Assembly (NCBI RefSeq): GCF_023544865.1
Contig: NZ_JAMJFX010000004.1
Span: 62,001-126,000 of the forward strand
DNA length: 64,000 nt
Direction of reading: 5' to 3'
From: Phaeovulum molybdatiresistens
Lineage (GTDB): Bacteria; Pseudomonadota; Alphaproteobacteria; Rhodobacterales; Rhodobacteraceae
The position numbers were made by a program, and so were the translations under genes. Position 1 is the stretch's first letter. Each line of letters begins with the position of its first letter. A model generated the notes under the pieces. It had not been told where the DNA came from. It did no database searches and worked only from the letters and a program-made list of their open reading frames with translations. Positions 38,445 through 48,715 of the stretch are shown here, piece after piece.

Positions 38445-38653
38445 TGGTCATCGGGAAGACGGGCGAACGAGGCATCAAGACCTCACGGCGAAAAGAGCAG
38501 GTTTCATACAGGCACCCGCTTCACGACCAAGAACGATCCGGCGCGCGGGCGAGCAGACATCCCCCAAGGTGGCGCGTGTAGTCGGACACACCCAGTGATG
38601 GGACGAGGGCGGCGGATCGGGCAGTGGCAGCAGCCCGACCGCCGTTTTCCTTT
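38445..38653 (+). ncRNA. UpsM-like small RNA from the mraZ leader (5' end estimated)
   Basis: The 3' end is set by an intrinsic terminator at 38610-38653, 50 bases before mraZ. The 5' end is a guess from the box cluster and CATAAT upstream; anything from about 38415 to 38450 is possible. Known precedent: in Rhodobacter sphaeroides the dcw cluster has a long 5' leader that yields the sRNA UpsM (about 200 nt) by early termination. The location and size agree. I cannot verify sequence similarity. Confidence 0.6.
38610..38653 (+). terminator. Intrinsic terminator/attenuator in the mraZ leader
   Basis: A 12-bp GC stem with one bulged A (38610-38622 with 38633-38644) and a 10-nt loop, then TTTTCCTTT (38645-38653). 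Full-length transcripts must read through it to reach mraZ at 38703, so it would limit dcw expression from the leader promoter. Confidence 0.8.
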
Positions 38654-38702
38654 ACAAGGCCCCGGGATGACCCGGGCAGGGGAATGGGACAGGAGCGCGC
38701 CA

Positions 38703-39221
38703 GTGGCACGCAGGTTCAGAGGGTCGGAGACGTTCAAGGTGGACGCGAAGGGTCGCGTTTCCATCCCCGCCTCCTTCCGTCGCGTGATCGAGGCCTGTGA
38801 CCCCGACTGGACCCCCGGCAACCGCCCCAACATCGTCATCGTCTATGGCGGCCCGCAGCAGACATGGTTGCAGGTCTACACGATGGAGGCGATCACCGAA
38901 ATCGACGCGCAGATCGACATGATGCAGCGCGGATCGGTGGAACGGGCCGAGATCGAAGAACTGATGTATGGCCAGTCGCACGAAGCCCAGATCGACGATG
39001 ATGGCCGTCTGGTCCTGCCGCAGAAACTGCGCGAAAAGATCGGGCTGAAGTCCGAGGCGTTCTTTGTTTCGGCGGGCACCTCGTTCAAGATCTGGGATCC
39101 CGCGGCCTATGAGGCCGAACAGGCCGAACTTTACGCCGAACGCGCGACCCAGCGGCCCCGCGGCTATGATCCGCTGGTCAATCTGCCGAACCTGCCCGCA
39201 GCCGCCCCGAGGCAGACATGA
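38703..39221 (+). CDS. mraZ: Transcriptional regulator MraZ
   Basis: First gene of the dcw cluster, 172 residues. Two AbrB-like MraZ repeats: the first around [23 protein letters not shown], the second around [21 protein letters not shown], followed by KIWDPAAYE. The start is a GTG at 38703 with AGGAG 7 bases upstream, giving the family N-terminus (MARRFRGSE). The frame runs back to 38292 but through the leader terminator, so longer starts are rejected. It overlaps rsmH by 4 bases. Confidence 0.94.
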   Translation: MARRFRGSETFKVDAKGRVSIPASFRRVIEACDPDWTPGNRPNIVIVYGGPQQTWLQVYTMEAITEIDAQIDMMQRGSVERAEIEELMYGQSHEAQIDDDGRLVLPQKLREKIGLKSEAFFVSAGTSFKIWDPAAYEAEQAELYAERATQRPRGYDPLVNLPNLPAAAPRQT

Positions 39222-40201
39222 GCGCCGATGCCCCCCACATCCCCGTTCTGCTGCGGCCGCTTCTGAAAGCGGTCGCGCCTGTCTCTGGGGTTTGGCTGGA
39301 TGGCACCTTCGGCGCGGGCGGTTATGCGCGCGGCCTGCTGGAGGCGGGGGCTGATCGCGTGATCGGGGTGGACCGCGATCCGATGGTGTTTCGCATGGCC
39401 GAAAGCTGGCGCGGGGCCTATGGCGACCGCCTGCGGCTGGTGCAGGGGACGTTTTCCGATCTGGACACGCTGGCGGGCGAGCCGCTGGATGGTGTGGTGC
39501 TGGACCTTGGCGTCAGCTCGATGCAGCTTGACATGCCCGAACGCGGCTTTTCCTTCCTGCGCGACGGGCCGCTGGACATGCGCATGGGCGACACCGGCCC
39601 CTCGGCCGCAGATCTGGTCAATACGCTGGACGAAGGCGATCTGGCCGACATCCTGTATCACTATGGCGAAGAACGCGCCTCGCGCCGGATCGCGCGCGCG
39701 ATTGTCGAGGCGCGCAAGACCGCGCCGTTTGAAACCACGCTGCAACTGGTCGCGGTGGTCGAACGCTGTCTGCCGCGCCCGAAACCGGGGCAAAGCCATC
39801 CCGCGACGCGGTCCTTCCAGGCGATCCGCATCGCGGTGAACGACGAATTCGGCCAGCTGATCGAGGGGCTTGAGGCCGCCGAACGCGCGCTGAAACCGGG
39901 CGGGCGGCTGGCGGTGGTCACCTTCCATTCGCTGGAAGATCGCGTGGTCAAACGCTTCCTGCAGGCGCGTTCCGGCGGCGAGGGGCAGGGGTCGCGCTAC
40001 GCGCCCGCCCGCGCCGCGGTGGAACCGGCCTTCCGCCTGCTTAGCAAGGCGATCGGCCCTGATGACACGGAACTGGCGGAAAACCCCCGCGCGCGCTCGG
40101 CCAAGCTGCGCGTGGCGGCGCGCACCGATGCCCCCGCCGGGCGCGCGGATCGCAAAAGCCTTGGCCTGCCCGCGCCGGTGTTGAAAGGACATCCCCGATG
40201 A
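39218..40201 (+). CDS. rsmH: 16S rRNA (cytosine1402-N4)-methyltransferase
   Basis: SAM-dependent methyltransferase for C1402 of 16S rRNA, formerly MraW, 327 residues. The SAM motif is [18 protein letters not shown]. The conserved [25 protein letters not shown] and [12 protein letters not shown] segments are present. It is coupled to mraZ by an ATGA overlap and to ftsL by another, so it sits within one polycistronic unit. Confidence 0.97.
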   Translation: MSADAPHIPVLLRPLLKAVAPVSGVWLDGTFGAGGYARGLLEAGADRVIGVDRDPMVFRMAESWRGAYGDRLRLVQGTFSDLDTLAGEPLDGVVLDLGVSSMQLDMPERGFSFLRDGPLDMRMGDTGPSAADLVNTLDEGDLADILYHYGEERASRRIARAIVEARKTAPFETTLQLVAVVERCLPRPKPGQSHPATRSFQAIRIAVNDEFGQLIEGLEAAERALKPGGRLAVVTFHSLEDRVVKRFLQARSGGEGQGSRYAPARAAVEPAFRLLSKAIGPDDTELAENPRARSAKLRVAARTDAPAGRADRKSLGLPAPVLKGHPR

Positions 40202-40542
40202 GATCGCTGATCTATCTTGCAACGGCGCTGTGCGTGATGGGGCTGGCGTTCTGGGCCTACCGCGAGAATTACGAAACCCAGTCTCGCCAGGCCGAGATGA
40301 AGCGCCTGCAACGCGAAATCGCCTCGCTGCGCGAGGGGCTGGGCGTGCTGCGCGCGGAATGGGCCTATCTGAACCGCCCCGACCGGCTGCGTGAACTGGT
40401 GAACTTGAACTTCGCCAGCCTTGGCCTTTTGCCGCTGTTGCCCGAACAATTCGGCTCGGTCGCGCAGGTGGCCTATCCGCCGCAGCCCGAACTGCCCAGC
40501 GTCGAGCCCATTGATGTGATCGCCCCGGAGGTTGCCGAATGA
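40198..40542 (+). CDS. ftsL: Cell division protein FtsL
   Basis: Small bitopic divisome protein, 114 residues. An N-terminal membrane helix ([19 protein letters not shown]) is followed by a periplasmic coiled coil ([26 protein letters not shown]), then [11 protein letters not shown]. FtsL is very divergent and is assigned here mainly by topology, length and its place between rsmH and ftsI. ATGA overlaps on both sides. Confidence 0.88.
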   Translation: MRSLIYLATALCVMGLAFWAYRENYETQSRQAEMKRLQREIASLREGLGVLRAEWAYLNRPDRLRELVNLNFASLGLLPLLPEQFGSVAQVAYPPQPELPSVEPIDVIAPEVAE

Positions 40543-42320
40543 TCCGCACACCGCTGCGCCCGCTGGCCCGTATCCTTGACGCCCGCGCCAAGGGTGAAAA
40601 CCCCGATGCGATCGAGCGCGAGAACATCCGCCTGCGCGGCGAGGCGACGCGCGACCGTGCCCGCGCCCGGGCCGAGGGGCGGCTTCTGGTGATGGCGGCG
40701 CTGTTCCTGGCCGGGTTCGTCACCGTGGGCACGCGCATGGGCATGCTGGCCGCGGTCGAACCGCAAGAACCCCAGCTGGCCAGCTCCGGCGAGGCGATCC
40801 TGGCGCAGCGCGCCGATATCCTGGACCGCAATGGCCGGGTGCTGGCGACCAACCTGGTGACCCATGCGCTTTATGCCCAGCCGATGATGATGGTGGACCC
40901 GGTGGGCACCGCCGACAAGCTGGCGGGCATCTTCCCCGACCTGGACCGCGACCGTCTGGTGCGCGACTTTACCGGCGGGCGCAAGTTCTTGTGGATCAAG
41001 AAGAAGATCAGCCCCGAACAGATGCAGGCGGTGCATGACATCGGCGACCCGGGCCTGCTGTTCGGCCCGCGTGAAATGCGGCTTTATCCCAATGGCGCGC
41101 TGGCCGCGCATATCATGGGCGGGGCCAGTTTCGGCCGCGAGGGCGTGGATTCCGCCGAGGTGATCGGCGTGGCGGGCGTGGAAAAGGCCTTTGACGGCTG
41201 GCTGCGCGATCCCGCGAATGCCGGCGCGCCGCTGCGCCTGTCGATCGACCTGACGGTTCAGGCCGCGATGGAAGAGGTGCTGTATGGCGGCATGAAGCTG
41301 ATGGATGCCAAGGGCGCCACCGGCATCCTGATGGAGGTCGCCACCGGCGAGATCGTGGCGATGGCCAGCCTGCCCGATTTCGACCCCAACAACCGCCCCG
41401 CGCCGTTGACCAAGGGCGATGCGTCCGACAGCCCGCTGTTCAACCGCGCGGTGCAGGGGGTCTATGAACTGGGGTCCACCTTCAAGATCTTCGCGGTGGC
41501 GCAGGCGCTGGAAATGGGGCTGGTGAACCCCCAGACCATGATCGAGACCAAGACGCCGATGTATTTCGGCAAACACCGGATCAAGGATTACCGCAACTAT
41601 GGCCCGCAGCTGACGGTCACCGATGTGATCGCGAAATCCTCGAACGTGGGCACGGCGCGCATCGCCACCATGATCGGCGGCGAGGCGCAGCAGGATTTCC
41701 TGCGCCGGATGGGGTTCTTTGAATCGACCAAGGTCGAACTGGCCGAGGCGCCCACCGGCCGGCCGTTGCTGCCGCCGCGCTGGGGCGAACTGGTCACGCT
41801 GACCGTGTCCTATGGCCACGGCATGTCGGCAAGCCCGCTGCATCTGGCGGCCGGTTATGCGATGCTGGCCAATGGCGGGCGGCGCGTGACCCCCACGCTG
41901 ATCCATGGCGCGGCCCCCACCCCCGGCGAACAGATCATCCGCCCCGAGGTCGCCCGTCAGGCGGTCGACATGATGCGCAAGGTGGTGACCGAGGGCACCG
42001 CATCCTTTGGCGAGGTGGCGGGCTATCAGGTCGCGGGCAAGACCGGCACCGCCGAAAAGCCCAAGCCCGGCGGCGGCTATTGGGATGAACGCAACATCAA
42101 CACCTTCGCCAGTGTCTTTCCGGCCTCGGACCCGAAATATGTGCTGATCGTGTCGATGGATGAGGCGGTCGATACCTCGGGGTCGGAACCGCGCCGCACC
42201 GCGGGCTGGACCGCCGTTCCGATCGCGGCCGAGGTGGTGCGCCGCACCGCGCCGCTGCTGGGCCTGCGCCCGGTGCCGGAACCCGCCGATCCCGAGGCGA
42301 TCACGCTGGTGCGCAATTGA
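40539..42320 (+). CDS. ftsI: Peptidoglycan transpeptidase FtsI (PBP3)
   Basis: Septal class B penicillin-binding protein, 593 residues. The N-terminal membrane helix (LVMAALFLAGFVTVGTRMGML) is preceded by a cytoplasmic tail. The non-catalytic pedestal starts near RADILDRNGRVLATN. Transpeptidase motifs: S313-T-F-K (ELGSTFKIF), S367-S-N (KSSNVGTARI) and K501-T-G (AGKTGTAEKP). Works with FtsW in septal synthesis. murE follows after 55 bases. Confidence 0.97.
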   Translation: MIRTPLRPLARILDARAKGENPDAIERENIRLRGEATRDRARARAEGRLLVMAALFLAGFVTVGTRMGMLAAVEPQEPQLASSGEAILAQRADILDRNGRVLATNLVTHALYAQPMMMVDPVGTADKLAGIFPDLDRDRLVRDFTGGRKFLWIKKKISPEQMQAVHDIGDPGLLFGPREMRLYPNGALAAHIMGGASFGREGVDSAEVIGVAGVEKAFDGWLRDPANAGAPLRLSIDLTVQAAMEEVLYGGMKLMDAKGATGILMEVATGEIVAMASLPDFDPNNRPAPLTKGDASDSPLFNRAVQGVYELGSTFKIFAVAQALEMGLVNPQTMIETKTPMYFGKHRIKDYRNYGPQLTVTDVIAKSSNVGTARIATMIGGEAQQDFLRRMGFFESTKVELAEAPTGRPLLPPRWGELVTLTVSYGHGMSASPLHLAAGYAMLANGGRRVTPTLIHGAAPTPGEQIIRPEVARQAVDMMRKVVTEGTASFGEVAGYQVAGKTGTAEKPKPGGGYWDERNINTFASVFPASDPKYVLIVSMDEAVDTSGSEPRRTAGWTAVPIAAEVVRRTAPLLGLRPVPEPADPEAITLVRN

Positions 42321-42375
42321 CGCCCCAGGGCGCGCGGCGATAAATGGCCGCGCCGGCGAGGAAAGGACACAGACG

Positions 42376-43872
42376 ATGGGCGAGGGCGCAAAAGCCTTGA
42401 GCGAACTGGGCCTGACCGCCCTGCAAGGCGGTGATGTGGCGGTGACGGGGCTGTCGGTGGACAGCCGCCAGGTCAAGCCCGGCCACCTGTTCGCGGCCCT
42501 TCCCGGCGTCAGGGCGCATGGCGCCGAATTCGTGGGCTATGCGCTGCGCATGGGCGCGGTGGCCATTCTGACCGACCGCGCGGGCCTGGACATCGCGCGC
42601 GACGCGCTGGCCGGCACCGAGGCGTCCGTCGTCGTGACCGAAGACCCCCGCCAGGCGCTGGCCTTTGCCGCGGCGCTGTTCTTTGGCCGCCAGCCCGAAA
42701 CCATGGTTGCCGTCACCGGCACCAACGGCAAGACCAGTGTGGCGACCTTTACCCGCCAGATCTGGCAGCTGATCGGGCTGGAAGGCGCCAATATCGGCAC
42801 CACCGGGGTCGAGGGCGCCTTTGCAGCCCCCTCAAGCCATACCACGCCCGAACCGATCACCCTGCACCGGCTGCTGGCGCAGATGGCGGATGCAGGTGTG
42901 ACCCATGCCGCGATGGAGGCATCTTCCCACGGGCTGGCGCAGCGGCGGCTGGACGGGGTGCGTCTGGCGGCGGCGGCCTTCACCAATTTCACCCAGGACC
43001 ATCTGGATTACCACGAAAGCTTTGACGACTATTTCGCCGCCAAGGCGGGGCTGTTCACCCGCGTCCTGCCCGAGGATGGCGTGGCGGTCATCAACATTGA
43101 TGACCCGAAGGGGGCCGAGCTTGCGAAATACGTCACCGTGCGCGGCCAGCGGCTGATTTCGGTGGGCCAGGCCGAGGGCTGCGACATGCGCCTGCTGGGC
43201 CAGCGCTTCGATGCTACGGGGCAGGATCTGCGCTTTTCCTGGCAGGACCAGGTGCATCTGGTGCGGCTGAACCTGATTGGCGGGTTTCAGGCGATGAACG
43301 TGCTGACGGCGGCGGCGCTGGCGATCGGGGCGGGGGCGGATGCGGCGGCGGTCCTTGCCGCGCTGCCACGCCTGACCACGGTGCGCGGCCGGATGCAGCT
43401 GGCCGCCACGCGCGACAATGGCGCGGCGGTCTTTGTCGATTACGCCCACACGCCCGACGCGGTGGAAACCGCGCTGCGCGCGCTGCGCCCGCATGTGATG
43501 GGCCGGCTGATCGTGGTCTTGGGCGCAGGCGGCGACCGGGACCGGACCAAGCGGCCGCTGATGGGGCGCGCGGCGGCGGAACATGCCGATGTGGTCTATG
43601 TCACCGACGACAATCCCCGCACCGAAGACCCCGCCACCATCCGTGCCGCCGTGCTGGACGGCGCGCGCCTGCCCGGCGGTCCCGGCCTGCATGAGGTGGG
43701 CGACCGGGCCGAGGCGATCCTGCGCGCGGTCGATGCGCTGGGCCCGGGCGATGCGGCGCTGATCGCGGGCAAGGGGCATGAAAGCGGGCAGGTGATCGGA
43801 ACGGATATCTATCCCTTCGACGATGCCGAACAGGCCAGCGTTGCGGTGGCCGCTCTGGACGGAAAGATCTGA
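42376..43872 (+). CDS. murE: UDP-MurNAc-tripeptide synthetase (meso-diaminopimelate-adding)
   Basis: Adds the third amino acid to UDP-MurNAc-L-Ala-D-Glu in the cytoplasm, 498 residues. The ATP loop is T114-GTNGKTS, followed by HTTPEPITLHRLL and the C-terminal domain with the DNPR motif at 412-415, the known marker for meso-diaminopimelate as substrate. The start at 42376 follows AAAGGACACAGACG; the frame to 42160 overlaps ftsI. murF starts 1 base after the stop. Confidence 0.97.
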   Translation: MGEGAKALSELGLTALQGGDVAVTGLSVDSRQVKPGHLFAALPGVRAHGAEFVGYALRMGAVAILTDRAGLDIARDALAGTEASVVVTEDPRQALAFAAALFFGRQPETMVAVTGTNGKTSVATFTRQIWQLIGLEGANIGTTGVEGAFAAPSSHTTPEPITLHRLLAQMADAGVTHAAMEASSHGLAQRRLDGVRLAAAAFTNFTQDHLDYHESFDDYFAAKAGLFTRVLPEDGVAVINIDDPKGAELAKYVTVRGQRLISVGQAEGCDMRLLGQRFDATGQDLRFSWQDQVHLVRLNLIGGFQAMNVLTAAALAIGAGADAAAVLAALPRLTTVRGRMQLAATRDNGAAVFVDYAHTPDAVETALRALRPHVMGRLIVVLGAGGDRDRTKRPLMGRAAAEHADVVYVTDDNPRTEDPATIRAAVLDGARLPGGPGLHEVGDRAEAILRAVDALGPGDAALIAGKGHESGQVIGTDIYPFDDAEQASVAVAALDGKI

Positions 43873-43873
43873 G

Positions 43874-45358
43874 ATGGCGATCCTTTGGACCTCTGCCGAT
43901 GCCGTCGCCGCCACGGGCGGGCGGGCCACGCGCGACTTTGCGGTGACGGGGCTGTCGATCGACACCCGCACCCTGCGGCCGGGCGATCTGTTCGTGGCGC
44001 TGAAGGATGTGCGCGACGGCCATGATTTCGTGGCCGATGCGTTGGCGCGCGGCGCGGGCGCGGCCCTGGTCAGCCGCATCCCGCCCGGTTGCCATGAAAC
44101 CGATCCCTTGCTGGTGGTGCCCGATGTTCTGGCCGCGCTTGAGGCGCTGGGCCGCGCGGGCCGGGCGCGGTCGCGCGCGCGGGTGATCGCGGTGACCGGA
44201 TCGGTCGGCAAGACCTCAACCAAGGAAATGCTGCGCGCGGTCCTGTCGGCGCAGGGCAAGGTGCATGCCGCCGAGGCCAGCTTCAACAACCATTGGGGGG
44301 TGCCGGTCACGCTGGCGCGCCTGCCGGCTGATGCCGATTTCGCGGTGATTGAAATCGGCATGAACCACCCCGGCGAAATCGCGCCGCTGGCGCGGATGGC
44401 CCGGCCCCATGCGGCGATGATCACCACCGTGGCCGCCGCCCATCTGGAAGCCTTTGACAGCATCGAGGGGATCGCGCGCGAAAAGGCCGCGATCTTTGAG
44501 GGGCTGGAACCAGGCGGTGTCGCGGTCATCCCGACCGGCCTTGCGGTGACCCCGATCCTCGAAACCGCCGCAGCGGCGCGCGCGGGCCGCATCCTGCGCT
44601 TTGGCCCCACGCCTGACAGCGATTATCGGCTGATCGCGGCGACGGTGGCGGGCGATGCGACCATCGTGCAGGCCACCCGCGGGGGCGAGCCGCTGTTGTT
44701 CAAGGTCCTGACGCCGGGCCGCCATTTCGCGGCTAATGCGCTGGGCGTGCTGGCGCTGGCCGAGGCGGTCGGCGCCGATCCGGCGGTCGCGGCCTGCGAC
44801 ATGGGCCTGTGGGTGCCGCCTGCGGGGCGGGGCGCGCGCGAACGGATCTACATGGACATTGTCGATGCCGCGCAAAGCTTCGATCTGTTTGACGACGCGT
44901 TCAACGCCAATCCCGCCTCAATGGCGGCCGCGCTTGAGGTGCTGGCCGGGGTTGCGCCGCGCAACGGGGTCGGCCGGGTGAAACGGGGCCGCCGCGTGGC
45001 CGTGCTGGGTGACATGCTGGAACTGGGCCCCGATGAGGCCGCGCTGCATGCCGCGATCGCCGATCTGCCGACGCTGGCGGCGGTGGACATCGTGCATTGC
45101 GCCGGACCGCGGATGCGGGCGCTGCATCAGGCGCTGCCGCGGGAAAAGCGCGGCGAATGGCATGAAACCGCCCAGGGGCTGGCCGCGCGCGCCGCCCATC
45201 TGGCCGATGCGGGCGATGTGGTGCTGGTCAAGGGCTCCAAGGGGTCAAAGGTCAGCCTGGTGGTTGACGCGCTGCGCAAACTGGGGCAGGCGGGCGCCGC
45301 AGAGGCGCATGAGGTTGACGGCCCCCGAACCCCCGGCGCCGCAAGAGGGCTTTCGTAA
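43874..45358 (+). CDS. murF: UDP-MurNAc-tripeptide-D-alanyl-D-alanine ligase
   Basis: Adds D-Ala-D-Ala to complete the cytoplasmic pentapeptide precursor, 494 residues. The N-terminal substrate domain ([20 protein letters not shown]) precedes the ATP loop at T108-GSVGKTS. The [13 protein letters not shown] segment, [10 protein letters not shown] and [14 protein letters not shown] are family features. The TAA stop overlaps the mraY ATG by one base (TAATG). Confidence 0.97.
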   Translation: MAILWTSADAVAATGGRATRDFAVTGLSIDTRTLRPGDLFVALKDVRDGHDFVADALARGAGAALVSRIPPGCHETDPLLVVPDVLAALEALGRAGRARSRARVIAVTGSVGKTSTKEMLRAVLSAQGKVHAAEASFNNHWGVPVTLARLPADADFAVIEIGMNHPGEIAPLARMARPHAAMITTVAAAHLEAFDSIEGIAREKAAIFEGLEPGGVAVIPTGLAVTPILETAAAARAGRILRFGPTPDSDYRLIAATVAGDATIVQATRGGEPLLFKVLTPGRHFAANALGVLALAEAVGADPAVAACDMGLWVPPAGRGARERIYMDIVDAAQSFDLFDDAFNANPASMAAALEVLAGVAPRNGVGRVKRGRRVAVLGDMLELGPDEAALHAAIADLPTLAAVDIVHCAGPRMRALHQALPREKRGEWHETAQGLAARAAHLADAGDVVLVKGSKGSKVSLVVDALRKLGQAGAAEAHEVDGPRTPGAARGLS

Positions 45359-46440
45359 TGCTGTATTGGCTGACCAACTTTTCCGACGGTGGCGATTTCT
45401 TCAACCTGTTCCGATACATCACCTTTCGGGCAGGGGGGGCCTTCTTTACCGCGCTGATCTTCGGCTTTCTGTTCGGCCGCCCGCTGATCGACATCCTGCG
45501 GCGCAAGCAGGGCAAGGGCCAGCCGATCCGCGATGATGGCCCGGCGACGCATTTCGCCAAGGCCGGCACGCCCACGATGGGGGGGCTGCTGATCCTGTCG
45601 GCGCTGGCGGTGGGCACGCTGCTGTGGGCGCGGCTGGACAATGGGTATATTTGGATCGTGCTGGCGGTGACCTATGGCTATGCCCTGATCGGCTTTGCCG
45701 ATGACTATGCCAAGGTGACCAAGCAAAACACCAAGGGCGTGTCGTCCCGCGTCCGGATGGCACTGGGCCTGGCGTTGGCGGCGCTGGCGGCTGCGGCGGC
45801 GTCCTGGCTGCACCCGGCGGGGCTTACCAATCAGCTGGCAATGCCGGTGTTCAAGGATGCGCTGGTCAATCTGGGCCTGCTGTTCGTGCCCTTCGCGATG
45901 ATCGTGATTGTGGGCGCGGCCAATGCGGTGAACCTGACCGACGGGCTGGACGGGCTGGCGATCATGCCGGTGATGATTGCCGCCGGAACGCTGGGCGCGA
46001 TCGCCTATATCGTGGGGCGGGTCGACTTCACCACCTATCTGGGGGTGCATTTCGTGCCCGGTACGGGCGAAATCCTGGTCTTTGTCGCCGCGCTGATCGG
46101 CGGGGGGCTGGGATTCCTGTGGTATAACGCCCCGCCCGCAGCCGTCTTCATGGGCGATACCGGCTCTCTGGCGTTAGGCGGCGCGCTGGGCGCCATCGCG
46201 GTCTGCACCAAGCACGAGATCGTGCTGGCCATCGTCGGCGGCTTGTTCGTCGTCGAGGCGCTGTCGGTGATCATCCAGGTGCTGTATTTCAAGCGCACCG
46301 GAAAGCGGGTCTTCCTGATGGCGCCGATCCACCATCATTTCGAAAAGAAGGGCTGGGCCGAACCGCAGATCGTGATCCGGTTCTGGATCATTTCGCTGAT
46401 CCTGGCGCTGATCGGTCTTGCCACGCTGAAGCTGCGCTAG
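45358..46440 (+). CDS. mraY: Phospho-N-acetylmuramoyl-pentapeptide transferase
   Basis: Polytopic inner-membrane enzyme forming lipid I, 360 residues with about ten hydrophobic segments. Catalytic features: [16 protein letters not shown] (Asp pair), [10 protein letters not shown] and [12 protein letters not shown], and the C-terminal [13 protein letters not shown]. Directly coupled to murF. Downstream, a pair of dispersed repeats facing head-to-head separates it from murD, the longest non-coding break between consecutive plus-strand mur genes. Confidence 0.97.
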   Translation: MLYWLTNFSDGGDFFNLFRYITFRAGGAFFTALIFGFLFGRPLIDILRRKQGKGQPIRDDGPATHFAKAGTPTMGGLLILSALAVGTLLWARLDNGYIWIVLAVTYGYALIGFADDYAKVTKQNTKGVSSRVRMALGLALAALAAAAASWLHPAGLTNQLAMPVFKDALVNLGLLFVPFAMIVIVGAANAVNLTDGLDGLAIMPVMIAAGTLGAIAYIVGRVDFTTYLGVHFVPGTGEILVFVAALIGGGLGFLWYNAPPAAVFMGDTGSLALGGALGAIAVCTKHEIVLAIVGGLFVVEALSVIIQVLYFKRTGKRVFLMAPIHHHFEKKGWAEPQIVIRFWIISLILALIGLATLKLR

Positions 46441-46453
46441 GCCCGGCGGATAA

Positions 46454-46524
46454 AGGGGGGCTGTCTGCCCCCCTCTTGGCCTGTCGGCCAATTCACCCCC
46501 CGTGGATATTTGGACAAAGCCGAA
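46454..46524 (-). repeat. Dispersed intergenic hairpin repeat, copy 5 (reverse)
   Basis: An 8-bp hairpin (46454-46461 with 46467-46474, loop TGTCT) begins 14 bases after the mraY stop. After a spacer comes the core, which on the minus strand reads GGCTTTGTCCAAATATCC (46521-46504). It is the mirror partner of copy 6. Confidence 0.77.
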
Positions 46525-46555
46525 CATATGTTCCTTCGGCTTTGTCCAAATATCC
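46504..46555. repeat. 21-bp inverted repeat made by two facing repeat cores
   Basis: Positions 46504-46524 are the perfect reverse complement of 46535-46555, with a 10-base loop containing CATATG. In RNA the arms would form a long stable stem inside the mraY-murD intergenic region. Confidence 0.9.
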
Positions 46556-46584
46556 CCGGGGGTCCGGGGGCAGGCAGCCCCCGG
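46534..46584 (+). repeat. Dispersed intergenic hairpin repeat, copy 6
   Basis: Core GGCTTTGTCCAAATATCC, a G-run, then an 8-bp hairpin (46564-46571 with 46577-46584, loop AGGCA). It ends 62 bases before murD and could reduce readthrough from mraY. Confidence 0.78.
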
Positions 46585-46646
46585 CCTGACCGCTTGTGGC
46601 GCGGTTCGGCGCGGGGCACTGTCACAGATGCAAGCAGGGGGTAGGG

Positions 46647-48044
46647 ATGATTCCGGTTCAGGGTTTTGCAGGCGAACGTGTCGCGGTGCTTGGGCTGGGG
46701 CGGTCCGGCCTTGCCACCGCTGCCGCCTTGACGGCGGGCGGGGCCATGCCGCTGTGCTGGGACGACAGTCCCGAGGCGCGCGACCGGGCGCAGGCGGCGG
46801 GACTCGCGCTGCATGACCTGACCCGGGCCGATGCTTTCGAGGGGGTCGCGGCGCTGATCGTCTCGCCCGGTATCCCGCATCTGTATCCCGCACCGAACCG
46901 CCTGATCGCCCGCGCGATGGAGGCAGGCGTGCCGGTCGATAATGACATCGGGCTGTTCTTCCGCAGTTGGGCCAGCGCGGATTGGGACAATTTTGACGTG
47001 ACCCCGCGCACCGTCTGTGTCACCGGCTCGAACGGCAAGTCGACGACGACGGCGCTGATCCATCACATCCTGCAGGCGGCGGGGCGGCGGGTGCAGATGG
47101 CGGGCAACATCGGGCGCGGTGTGCTGGATCTGGACCCCGCCGAGGATGGCGAGGTGGTAGTGCTGGAACTGTCCTCTTACCAGACGGATCTTGCCCGCGC
47201 GCTGACGCCGGATGTTGCGGTCTTCACCAATCTGTCGCCCGATCATCTGGACCGGCACGGCGGCATGGGGGGCTATTTCGCGGCCAAGCGGCGGCTGTTT
47301 GCCGAAGGCGGGCCCGACCGCGCGATCATCGGGGTGGATGAGCCAGAGGGCGTCTTTCTGGCCAATCAGCTGGCCACTGGTCCGGCGGATGACCGCGTGA
47401 TCCGCATTTCGGCGGCGCGCAAGCTGGGCGATTACGGCTGGTCGGTCTTTGCGCGCAAGGGGTTTTTGGCGGAATGGCGCAGGGGGCGGCAGGTGGCCGC
47501 GATCGACCTGCGCGAGGTTCGGGGCCTGCCCGGTGCGCATAACCACCAGAATGCCTGCGCCGCCTATGCCGCCTGCCGCACGCTGGGCCTTGCCCCGCGG
47601 GACATTGAGGCGGCCTTTCATTCCTTTGCCGGCCTGCCGCATCGGTCGCAGCTGGTCGCGGAACGCGGCGGGGTGCGCTTCGTCAATGATTCCAAGGCCA
47701 CCAATGTCGACAGTGCCGCCAAGGCCCTGCAGGCCTTTCCGCGCATCCGCTGGATCGCCGGGGGGCTTGGCAAGGATGGTGGTCTGGGGGGGCTGACGCC
47801 CTTCCTGGGGACGGTGGTCAAGGCCTATCTGATCGGCCATTCGGCGCGCGATTTCGCGCTGGAACTGGGCGATCTGCCGCATGAGATCTGTGAAACCATG
47901 GACCGTGCGGTGGCCCGCGCCGCCGCCGAGGCCGAGCCGGGCGATACCGTCCTTCTGGCCCCCGCCGCGGCTTCGTTCGACCAATATCCCAATTTCGAAA
48001 AGCGCGGCGAGCATTTCACCGCGCTGGTGCGCGCCTTGGCCTAG
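46647..48044 (+). CDS. murD: UDP-MurNAc-L-alanine-D-glutamate ligase
   Basis: Adds D-Glu to UDP-MurNAc-L-Ala, 465 residues. The N-terminal Rossmann-like domain ([17 protein letters not shown]) is followed by ATP loop T126[12 protein letters not shown]. Further motifs are [29 protein letters not shown], and the C-terminal [22 protein letters not shown]. The start at 46647 has GGGGGTAGGG ahead. It follows a repeat-filled gap, so it may depend on its own promoter or on readthrough. The last 4 bases overlap the convergent HIT gene. Confidence 0.96.
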   Translation: MIPVQGFAGERVAVLGLGRSGLATAAALTAGGAMPLCWDDSPEARDRAQAAGLALHDLTRADAFEGVAALIVSPGIPHLYPAPNRLIARAMEAGVPVDNDIGLFFRSWASADWDNFDVTPRTVCVTGSNGKSTTTALIHHILQAAGRRVQMAGNIGRGVLDLDPAEDGEVVVLELSSYQTDLARALTPDVAVFTNLSPDHLDRHGGMGGYFAAKRRLFAEGGPDRAIIGVDEPEGVFLANQLATGPADDRVIRISAARKLGDYGWSVFARKGFLAEWRRGRQVAAIDLREVRGLPGAHNHQNACAAYAACRTLGLAPRDIEAAFHSFAGLPHRSQLVAERGGVRFVNDSKATNVDSAAKALQAFPRIRWIAGGLGKDGGLGGLTPFLGTVVKAYLIGHSARDFALELGDLPHEICETMDRAVARAAAEAEPGDTVLLAPAAASFDQYPNFEKRGEHFTALVRALA

Positions 48045-48481
48045 CCTGCGCGGGCCAGCCCCGCGCGCAGCGCCGCTGCCGTGGCCGCCAGGGTTCCCGC
48101 GGGCGGCGAGGGTGGCGCGGTAAAGCGATCTGGCCCCTCGGTCAGATAGGCGGCCGAGGTGATGTCATGCACATCGTGCATCGGCACCAGATGGGCATGG
48201 GCATGGGCGACATGAATGCCGGTATAGACCATCGCCACCCGTTCCACCCCGTAAAGCGCCTTCATGGTCCGGGCGATCCGCTGGGACAGGGTGGTGATCC
48301 GACAGGCCAGATCGGTGGGCAGATCCTCAAACCAGGGGTAATGGGCGCGCGGGATCACCAGCGCATGGCCCGGGCGCACCGGATGCAGGTCCAGAAAGGC
48401 CAGAACGTGGTCATCTTCATGCAGCTTGTGGCAGGGCAGTTCGCCCGCGGCGATGCGGCAGAACAGGCAGGGTTCGGTCAT
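48041..48481 (-). CDS. HIT family hydrolase (histidine triad protein)
   Basis: Nucleotide-binding protein of 146 residues with the C-terminal triad H93-A-H95-A-H97 ([11 protein letters not shown]). The N-terminal zinc-type cysteines (CLFCRI) match the HinT/Fhit-like group that hydrolyses nucleoside phosphoramidates or dinucleoside polyphosphates. It is on the minus strand inside the otherwise plus-strand dcw cluster, overlapping the end of murD by 4 bases. Start at 48481 with AAGGACC ahead; the frame to 48682 lacks support. Confidence 0.9.
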   Translation of the reverse strand: MTEPCLFCRIAAGELPCHKLHEDDHVLAFLDLHPVRPGHALVIPRAHYPWFEDLPTDLACRITTLSQRIARTMKALYGVERVAMVYTGIHVAHAHAHLVPMHDVHDITSAAYLTEGPDRFTAPPSPPAGTLAATAAALRAGLARAG

Positions 48482-48715
48482 GGCTGGTCCTTGGGGCAGG
48501 CCGTTCAGGCGCGGTTGGTCGGTCTGGCTCCAGCTTGCCCCGCCTGCGCGCTGACCGCAATCACCCCGTTCCGCGCAAGTCGCGCCCACGGCGGCAAAAA
48601 ACGGCCATGGCCGGGCCGCGCGGCCAAGTCCGTTCTGGTCAGATGCCTGCGAATGGGGTAGAGTTTTTGCTAGACCCGGCAAACGGGCGATTTGAGGCAG
48701 AGACGGCGGTAGCCC

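Noticed and set aside
38292..38702. Upstream extension of the mraZ frame
   Set aside because: It crosses the leader box cluster and the terminator, while the GTG at 38703 has a ribosome site and gives the family N-terminus.
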